Assembly (NCBI GenBank): GCA_016794785.1
Contig: JAEUHC010000025.1
Coordinates: 1 to 64,000, forward strand
From: Opitutaceae bacterium
GTDB lineage: Bacteria; Verrucomicrobiota; Verrucomicrobiia; Opitutales; Opitutaceae
Length of the DNA: 64,000 nucleotides
Direction of reading: 5' to 3'
Below are positions 14,605 through 20,473 of the stretch, piece by piece. The translations under genes were made by a program, and so were the position numbers. A model generated the notes under the pieces. That model worked only from the letters and a program-made list of their open reading frames with translations. It was not told the DNA's origin and made no database searches. How positions within the stretch are numbered: the first letter of the stretch is position 1; each line of letters begins with the position of its first letter.

Positions 14605-15927
14605 CTATTCCCCGCGATACCACCGCGCGAGCCGCGCGGGCGCAACCCCGAGCGCATAGCCGGCGAGCACCAGCTGATTGATCGCCATCGTCTGGATAGC
14701 GCCCCGCTCGCGCCAACGGCGGCCCGAGGTGAGCGCCGCCTCGGGCGTGACCACGATGTCCCCGCGCGATTTCAACCGCCGCACCATCGCGTAGTCCTCC
14801 ATGATCGACTGCACGGGGAAGCCGCCGAGGCCCTCAAACGCATCGCGCCGGAGAAACAAGCCCTGGTCACCGTATGGCAGACCAAGCCGGCGCGCACGCC
14901 AGTTGGCGCCGGCCTCAATGAGCCGCCGCCCGGAAAACTCCCCTGTGATCGCGAAGGCGAACGCACCGGCCGCGACGCCGGGGCGCGCGAGCGTCGCCCG
15001 CACGATATCGGCATAGCCCGGCGGCGGGAGCGTGTCCGCATGCAGAAACAACAGGAACTCGCCGACGGCCGCGGCCGCCCCCGCGTTCAGCTGCGAGGCG
15101 CGCCCGCCCTCCGCACTGAGCCCGATGGCCTCATGCGCCCGCGCCACCGCCAGCGTCCGATCCCGGCTGCCGCCATCCACCACTATGATCTCAAAGGGGC
15201 CGCCCGCCCGGACCGCCGCCAGTGTCACGGGCAGCGTTTCCTCTTCGTTGAGCGCGGGAATCACGACCGACACCCCACCCTGCCCCGAAGCACGCGCCGC
15301 AGGAGTCGCCGCCCACACCGGCAGATCTTCAGGAATATCGATGTCGCGCAACTGCTCCAACGCCGCGAGGGACACGCCGTGCGTCTGCGCCGCCGCGAGG
15401 GTCTGCGCCCGCACCTCCGCCCCGCCCCACGCGATGCCGCGAAATAGCGCCGACAAGGGTCGCCGTAGACCGATGAGATAATAACCGCCGTCCGCCGCCG
15501 GCCCCAACACCGCCTCGCGTTCAGTCAGAGCGCCAAACGCGGCCGCGAGATGGTGCGGCCGGATCTCCGGACAATCGCCTCCGATGACCACGACCTGCTC
15601 CATCCCTTCCGCAAACGCTGCGGCGATCGCGCGCTCCATCCGCGCGCCGAGGTCGCCCTCGCCTTGTTCCCGGATCGCAACTCCCTCGCCCAACCATGCG
15701 CGCGCTGCCTGATCATCGGGCGATCCCGTGATGCGCACTTCCACGGCCACAGCGGTCGTGGCGGAAAACTCCCTGATAGTTGCGAGCGTGGCCGCCACCA
15801 GCGCGCGATGCAGCGCACAGGCCCGCTCCGCGCCGAGCGCCGGGATCAGCCGGGTTTTGACCGCGCCCGGGCGCGGAAACTTGAGCATGAGGATGAGGCG
15901 CGCGCGCATGTGGGGCGATGGCGCCAT
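14605..15927 (-). CDS. Fused arsenosugar glycosyltransferase: CofC-like TIGR04282 plus GT-A TIGR04283
   Basis: The 440-residue protein joins two enzymes that are usually separate genes. Residues about 7-205 form a CofC/DUF2064-like nucleotidyl/glycosyl transferase: LMLKFPRPGAVKTRL, VVVIGGDCPEI (residues 112-122) and GPAADGGYYLIGL. A short Pro/Ala linker (206-218) leads to a GT2-like GT-A domain: VSVVIPALNEEETLPV, IIVVDGGSRDRT, LLFLHADTLPPP, GDQGLFLRRDAFEGLGGFP and SIMEDYAMVRRLKSRG. Both families are annotated as arsenosugar biosynthesis glycosyltransferases. It lies 85 bp downstream of arsM and 30 bp upstream of arsS. The ATG at 15927 or 15909 could be the start. Confidence 0.9.
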   Translation of the reverse strand: MAPSPHMRARLILMLKFPRPGAVKTRLIPALGAERACALHRALVAATLATIREFSATTAVAVEVRITGSPDDQAARAWLGEGVAIREQGEGDLGARMERAIAAAFAEGMEQVVVIGGDCPEIRPHHLAAAFGALTEREAVLGPAADGGYYLIGLRRPLSALFRGIAWGGAEVRAQTLAAAQTHGVSLAALEQLRDIDIPEDLPVWAATPAARASGQGGVSVVIPALNEEETLPVTLAAVRAGGPFEIIVVDGGSRDRTLAVARAHEAIGLSAEGGRASQLNAGAAAAVGEFLLFLHADTLPPPGYADIVRATLARPGVAAGAFAFAITGEFSGRRLIEAGANWRARRLGLPYGDQGLFLRRDAFEGLGGFPVQSIMEDYAMVRRLKSRGDIVVTPEAALTSGRRWRERGAIQTMAINQLVLAGYALGVAPARLARWYRGE

Positions 15928-16012
15928 TCACAGCCACCCGCCGGATGTCGTCACCGAAAAAGCACGGCGTGCGAAACGCTTGAGCGCCCGCGCGACTTGC
16001 TGCCCGATCTCA

Positions 16013-17158
16013 TCAACAGCAGCCACCGTCCCGGCACACCGCACCCCCGGCGGTCGTCGCGTCGTAGTCCTGGCCCTTGGTTTCCTTCGGATGCCGCAGC
16101 GCCGCACCCTCGCAGTTGAAAGGCTTCGCCTCAGCCAGCGGGATCTCAAGCCGCGGATCAACGAGGGCAAAATGCGCGCGATAGGGCTCCTGGCGGTAGA
16201 GCTGATAGGTCTTGTCGCACACCGCGTAGGGGCGCCCGCGTTGCAGGCGATGACCGTCGTCGTCGAGGACTTCCTTGAACGGCCCGAGATAGATGGCGGC
16301 CTGCTTGCGCTCCAGACACGGGCCTTGTTTGCCTTTGAAGGCCTGCACCGTGACCGAGCGAAACTCGATGCCCTCGACGGTGCGCCACGGCGCGGCGTCG
16401 CGTTTGAGGATCTGAATCCCGTAAAACCCCGCATCGGCGAACGCCCGCAAAAAATCCTCCTCCGTGAGCGCGCCGCTAATGCAGCCGCTCCATAGCTCGG
16501 GATTCTGCTGGAGCGCCTCCGGCACCGGCTCATCGGCCACGATGTCGGAGATGACAGCGCGCCCGCCTTTTTTCAGGACGCGGAAAATCTCCTCGAACAG
16601 CGTCCGCTTGGCGCGCGGCTCGACGAGGTTGAGCACGCAATTGGAAACCACGACATCGATCACATCGCTCGCGACGAGCGGCGCACGCACGCGCAGATCG
16701 TCGGCCAGCTCTTCGGCGGCGAGAAACGAGGCGGCGTCCGCGATGGGGTTCTGCTTCAGCTCACGGTCGAGTTTCTCGAGATCGAGAGCGAGGTCCTGGA
16801 TGCGGCCCTTGCGGAACTCGACGTTGGCGTAGCCGATTCGCTCCGCGACGAGCGGGGCGTTGCGGCGCGCGACCTCGAGCATCTCGTCCGTCATATCCAC
16901 GCCGATAACGCGGCCCTGCGGTCCGACGACCTGCGCAGCGATGAAACAGATTTTCCCCGTGCCGCTCCCAAGATCGAGCACGGTCTCGCCGGGCTGGACA
17001 TAGCGCGAGGGATCGCCGCAGCCGTAATCCTTCTCGATCACCTCGGCGGGGATGACCTCGAGATAGCGGCGATCGTATTCGACGGGGCAGCAGAGCGCGG
17101 CCTCGGGCGCCTGGGCGGCGGCGGCGTAGCGTTGTTTGACGGATGTTTCGGCGGGCAT
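16013..17158 (-). CDS. arsM: Arsenite S-adenosylmethionine methyltransferase ArsM
   Basis: ArsM methylates As(III) stepwise with SAM to mono- and dimethyl species, the first steps of arsenosugar synthesis or volatilisation. The 381-residue product has an N-terminal segment, the SAM motif I VLDLGSGTGK (residues 60-69) and GVDMTDEMLE. The three cysteines needed for As(III) binding are C47 (DYGCGDP), C174 (VVSNCVLNLV) and C226 (LWSGCISGAL), matching the spacing known for algal and bacterial ArsM. It also has C23/C24 and a C-terminal CRDGGCC that may bind arsenic. The ATG at 17158 faces a divergent RNA gene. It is the first gene of the leftward operon; no ArsR gene is seen nearby. Confidence 0.95.
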   Translation of the reverse strand: MPAETSVKQRYAAAAQAPEAALCCPVEYDRRYLEVIPAEVIEKDYGCGDPSRYVQPGETVLDLGSGTGKICFIAAQVVGPQGRVIGVDMTDEMLEVARRNAPLVAERIGYANVEFRKGRIQDLALDLEKLDRELKQNPIADAASFLAAEELADDLRVRAPLVASDVIDVVVSNCVLNLVEPRAKRTLFEEIFRVLKKGGRAVISDIVADEPVPEALQQNPELWSGCISGALTEEDFLRAFADAGFYGIQILKRDAAPWRTVEGIEFRSVTVQAFKGKQGPCLERKQAAIYLGPFKEVLDDDGHRLQRGRPYAVCDKTYQLYRQEPYRAHFALVDPRLEIPLAEAKPFNCEGAALRHPKETKGQDYDATTAGGAVCRDGGCC

Positions 17159-17539
17159 GGGGAGCAGGTCAGAGTAACACGCAGGCTTTCTTATTCCAAA
17201 GCAGTTCGACGCCGGCAGAAGAAGTTCACGCCGACACCGGTGCCACGAACCACGGACACCGGCGCTACTCTGACAGCGGTGAACAACCGGTGAGCCACAT
17301 TGCTCCCAAGTTATTCACCGTTCCGCGCGGTGAATCGATTGTGCAGAACATAGGCTTTAGTTTCCGCGGAGGAGGCGCACGGTTTGCCTCGTTCCTTGAT
17401 AGAACAGTCGCAAGCGCAGCGGTCCTGAAAAACGCCGCTGAGAGCACGGCTGGGATAATCCCGGGCGACCGGGGAATGGTGGTCGGCAACTGGTGCCGTC
17501 CACCCCTCCTGAGGGCGAGAGCCGCTTGAGAGGCATATG
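17159..17539. other. Divergent intergenic region: arsM leader and upstream part of the RNA gene
   Basis: This stretch holds no convincing protein gene. It contains the perfect 9-bp inverted repeat GTCAGAGTA / TACTCTGAC (17168-17176 and 17266-17274), which encloses a CCGGTG/CACCGG hairpin (17237-17242/17257-17262). Further hairpins are TTCACCG/CGGTGAA (17314-17320/17328-17334) and CAGCGG/CCGCTG (17417-17440). These may belong to the arsM 5' leader or extend the structured RNA to the right. No promoter can be placed with confidence. Confidence 0.6.
17190..17198 (-). promoter_or_regulatory. TTGGAATAA box upstream of arsM
   Basis: On the minus strand TTGGAATAA lies about 32 nt before the arsM ATG. 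It matches one arm of the 17-bp dyad before the DUF547 gene and a variant before the DUF3047 gene. The opposite arm is not conserved here, so it is either a half-site or an extended -10 element. Confidence 0.35.
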
Positions 17540-18266
17540 TCACCAGTTCCTCTGGCCGGAGTCGTGTCCGGTCAGTCCACACACGAAATAGGAGCTGAGC
17601 CGCAAGGCGTGATTAGAAACCGCGCTGAACGGAGTCAGGCCCACGGGACGTTTCGACCCGTGCGCCGACGCAGTCACCCCAGAGGGTTTCGGTTGCTACT
17701 GCGCAGACCAGAACGCAGTCGTGATTTCCGGCGGGACGACCCCGCCAAAAGGCCCGGCTCGCTGCACGAGCGGGGCGCGCAAGGAAATCGCGGCGGCGGG
17801 GAGTGAGCGGACCTAGGCAAAGTCCGTCAACCTCCTCAACTGGGGCGGTCCCGCCAAACGGGGTCACCCCGCTGCAAAAGCGAATGCAACCTGAGAGTTA
17901 AGAGGTCAGACCCGTAGCGCGGGGCCAACGGCGAGCCAAAAGCTCGCGCCGTCCCCGTGGTAAAGGTGCCGACGCGAGACAATGGAAATTGCAGGCGTGT
18001 CAGCACCGCGTCCGGCGAGCCGCTCCTGGCAAGGAGCGACCCAAAGGGCGCAGAGGCCTCACTCAAGAGTTCCCGGCCGGCAACGGCCAGGACGGTCCCG
18101 CCATGAGACCGCAGTCTCCGCATGCCGCGGAGAGTGGCGTCGGGAAGCACACCGCCCGCGAAAGCGAGAGCGTCCAAGCGTGTGCGAAAGGGGAAGAGCG
18201 CGTGACGCACGCCCACACCCGCAAATTGGCCCCGGAAGCCTCAAAACTTCCGGGGCCTTTTTGTTT
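17540..18266 (+). ncRNA. Large structured non-coding RNA, unidentified class
   Basis: About 730 nt lack a plausible gene but fold into many local stems. Stem pairs read from the sequence: 17556-17560/17567-17571, 17642-17647/17657-17662, 17698-17703/17714-17719, a closing stem 17723-17729/17783-17789 enclosing 17730-17735/17741-17746 and 17757-17761/17767-17771, 17808-17812/17822-17826, the long stem 17920-17957 (CGGGG/CCCCG, ACGGC/GCCGT, GAGC/GCTC), the long hairpin 17965-18007 capped by GGAA, 18021-18038, 18075-18088 capped by GCAA, 18116-18132, and 18147-18185 containing a GAAA-capped hairpin. It ends at an intrinsic terminator on +. RNase P, tmRNA, SRP and group I/II intron signatures were looked for and not found. 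The 5' end is approximate and may lie further left. Confidence 0.75.
18228..18266 (+). terminator. Rho-independent terminator of the structured RNA
   Basis: GGCCCCGGAAG (18228-18238) and CTTCCGGGGCC (18247-18257) pair perfectly over 11 bp around an 8-nt loop and are followed directly by TTTTTGTTTT. The T-run exists only on the + strand, which fixes the direction of the transcript. It ends 47 nt before the next gene's ATG. Confidence 0.95.
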
Positions 18267-18312
18267 TCCAATTTCCGCGCGTCCCACCTCACTCAGCCCT
18301 CCCCCTTTCCCC

Positions 18313-19236
18313 ATGCGTTCCATTCATCATCGTCTCTTCGTCTTCAGCGCACTCGCACTGCTCGCTGTCCTTCCCGCGCCCGCGGCCGACAAGGCTCCCG
18401 CGCCCAAAGCCACGCCCTACCCGCTCATCATGGGCCCGATCCGCCTCTGGGACGGACCCGCGCCCGGCGCCCTGGGTGACACCGCCAAAGACATCCCCAC
18501 GCTCACACCCTACCGGCCCGCGGCTGGCCAAGCCAACGGTGCGACCATGCTCGTCCTCCCCGGCGGCGGCTACGGCAACCTCGCCGAACACGAGGGCACG
18601 GGCTACGCGGAGTTCTTCGCTCAAAATGGCATCACCGCCTACGTGCTGAAATATCGCCTCGGCTCCAACGGCTACCGCCATCCCGTGATGCTTGGCGACG
18701 CCGCCCGCGCGCTCCGCCTGCTCCGCGCCTTCGCGCGGCGCGACGGCCTCGATCCCGCGCGCATCGGCGTCATCGGCTCCTCGGCCGGCGGCCACCTCGC
18801 CTCGACGCTCGTCACGCACTTCGACGCCGGCAAACCCGACGCCACCGATGCAATCGAGCGCGAGAGTTCCCGCCCCGATCTCGGCATCCTGTGCTACCCG
18901 GTGATTTCGCTGCTTGAGTTTGCGCACAGCGGCTCGCGCAAAAATCTGCTCGGCGAGAACCCGCCCGCCGATCTGGTGAAGTTTCTCTCCAGCGAACTTC
19001 AAGTGACCAAGGATACCCCGCCGTGCTTCCTCTGGCACACAGTCGAGGACAAGGCCGTGCCCGTGGAAAACTCCCTGCTCTTCGCCTCCGCGCTGCGCCG
19101 CGCCGGCGTGCCGGTCTCGCTGCACATCTACGAAAAAGGCGCGCATGGCCTAGGCCTCGGCCGACCCGATCGGCCCGCCCCGCCGTGGGCCAGCCAGCTC
19201 CTCTACTGGTTCAAGGAGCGGAAATTCACGCCTTGA
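18313..19236 (+). CDS. Secreted alpha/beta-hydrolase (esterase/lipase, acetyl-xylan-esterase-like)
   Basis: The 307-residue product has a signal peptide (MRSIHHRLFVFSALALLAVL) and a BD-FAE/esterase-type alpha/beta hydrolase fold. The oxyanion-hole segment is LVLPGGGYGNLAEHEG, the nucleophile elbow is GSSAGGH, an Asp follows in HTVEDKAVPVENS, and the catalytic His is in EKGAHGLGLG. Such periplasmic enzymes commonly deacetylate or de-esterify plant polysaccharides. The open frame runs 108 codons further left through the RNA gene and its terminator; the ATG at 18313 is chosen because the signal peptide begins there. Confidence 0.9.
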   Translation: MRSIHHRLFVFSALALLAVLPAPAADKAPAPKATPYPLIMGPIRLWDGPAPGALGDTAKDIPTLTPYRPAAGQANGATMLVLPGGGYGNLAEHEGTGYAEFFAQNGITAYVLKYRLGSNGYRHPVMLGDAARALRLLRAFARRDGLDPARIGVIGSSAGGHLASTLVTHFDAGKPDATDAIERESSRPDLGILCYPVISLLEFAHSGSRKNLLGENPPADLVKFLSSELQVTKDTPPCFLWHTVEDKAVPVENSLLFASALRRAGVPVSLHIYEKGAHGLGLGRPDRPAPPWASQLLYWFKERKFTP

Positions 19237-19326
19237 GTTCCTCCCGCTGCCGCATCCCGTTCCGACTCGTTGTCCACGGTTGGTAGAGCCGCGATTCCTT
19301 TCACCGCCGACTTCTACTGCCACACA

Positions 19327-19348
19327 GGCGCGGAATAGAGTCCGCGCC
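19327..19348. repeat. 8-bp GC hairpin (REP-like) in a 272-bp intergenic gap
   Basis: GGCGCGGA (19327-19334) and TCCGCGCC (19341-19348) pair around ATAGAG. Flanking bases (AGGCGCGGA...TCCGCGCCTA) resemble short REP-type repeats. The rest of 19237-19508 shows only a GTGCAC inverted pair near 19447-19470 and no gene. Confidence 0.55.
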
Positions 19349-19508
19349 TACCTCAAAGGAGAGCGACAAAGGGCGGAAAGCTGTGTCGCACACTTGCCGG
19401 GCCACTTACCAACCCCGTGTCACGGTGGGCCTTTTCGCTTCAGCGCGTGCACGTTTTTAGCCGTGTGCACCCGGTGCCATCTGTGATTAACCCTCCGCTC
19501 GCTTCCCC

Positions 19509-20279
19509 ATGACTCTGCACGAGACTGAAACCCTCGCCCTCCCCACGCCCACCGGACCAATGCGCACGCACGTGTTTCGCCCCGCCGCGCCCGGCCGTTA
19601 TCCCGGCCTGTTGCTCTACTCGGAGATTTTCCAAGTCACCGCGCCCATCCGGCGCACCGCCGCGCTGCTCGCTGGCCACGGCTTCGTCGTCGCCGTGCCG
19701 GAGATTTACCACGAGTTCGAGCCCGCCGGCACCGTGCTCGCCTACGACCAAGCCGGCGCCGATCGCGGCAACGCGCTCAAGACCACCAAGGAACTTGCCG
19801 CCTACGACGCCGACGCCCGCGCCGTGCTCGCATTTCTCGCCGCACACGCTGCCTGCACGGGCCGTCTCGGTGCGATCGGCATCTGCATCGGCGGGCACCT
19901 CGCGTTTCGCGCCGCGATGAACCCCGCGGTGCTCGCCGCCACCTGCTTCTACGCGACCGACATCCACAAGCGCAGCCTCGCCCGTGGCATGAACGACGAC
20001 TCCCTCGACCGCATCCCCGAGATCAAGGGCGAGCTCCTCATGATCTGGGGCCGGCAGGATCCGCACGTGCCTCTCGAGGGCCGGCGGATAATCCAAGCCG
20101 CGCTCGACGCCGCCGGCACCCATTACACGTGGCACGAGTTCAACGGCGCCCACGCCTTCCTCCGCGACGAGGGCCACCGTTACGACCCTGAGCTCGCCCT
20201 CACTTGCTACGGCCTCGCGATCGATCTTTTCCGCCGGAAGCTCGGTGGCGGCGATCAAGGCGTCGCCGTCTCGCCATGA
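19509..20279 (+). CDS. Dienelactone hydrolase family protein
   Basis: The 256-residue cytoplasmic protein is a DLH-type alpha/beta hydrolase. The nucleophile is Cys in GAIGICIGGHLAF, as in dienelactone hydrolases, with Asp in IWGRQDPHVPLEG and His in FNGAHAFLRDEGHRYDPE. Classical DLH opens chlorinated dienelactones, but most chromosomal homologues have other, unknown ester substrates. No aromatic-degradation genes are near, so function stays at family level. Its stop overlaps the ATG of a small membrane protein gene (ATGA). Confidence 0.92.
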   Translation: MTLHETETLALPTPTGPMRTHVFRPAAPGRYPGLLLYSEIFQVTAPIRRTAALLAGHGFVVAVPEIYHEFEPAGTVLAYDQAGADRGNALKTTKELAAYDADARAVLAFLAAHAACTGRLGAIGICIGGHLAFRAAMNPAVLAATCFYATDIHKRSLARGMNDDSLDRIPEIKGELLMIWGRQDPHVPLEGRRIIQAALDAAGTHYTWHEFNGAHAFLRDEGHRYDPELALTCYGLAIDLFRRKLGGGDQGVAVSP

Positions 20280-20428
20280 TCGTCAACATCGTCCTGCTCT
20301 TCCTCGTCTTCGGCCTCACGCGTTGGAAGAAGCATCCCTATCTCGGCGCGCTGGTGCTTGGGCTGGCCAAGGGCGCGATCTACACCGTCGTCAGCGCGAC
20401 TCATGATTTTCGGCGAGTTTTGGGTTAA
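20276..20428 (+). CDS. Small inner-membrane protein, 50 residues
   Basis: The product has an N-terminal hydrophobic helix (IVNIVLLFLVFGL), a basic turn TRWKKHPY, and a second hydrophobic stretch LGALVLGLAKGAIYTVV, so it could form a two-helix hairpin. The start overlaps the stop of the dienelactone hydrolase gene by 4 bp, the same arrangement seen between many real genes here, which supports expression. No family is recognised. It could be a coincidental frame, but the hydrophobic pattern and overlap argue against that. Confidence 0.6.
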   Translation: MIVNIVLLFLVFGLTRWKKHPYLGALVLGLAKGAIYTVVSATHDFRRVLG

Positions 20429-20473
20429 TAACATCCTCAGGGGCCGGTGAGGAGGCGCCGGCCGCACCTCGAT

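Noticed and set aside
17540..18266. RNase P RNA, tmRNA, SRP RNA or group I/II intron
   Set aside because: The conserved GAGGAAAGTCC/ACAGAACC, tmRNA TTCGA-acceptor arm, SRP loop and intron domain V signatures were looked for and not seen.
17989..18312. N-terminal extension of the esterase into the RNA region
   Set aside because: It would cross the terminator, lacks a domain and precedes a normal signal peptide at 18313.
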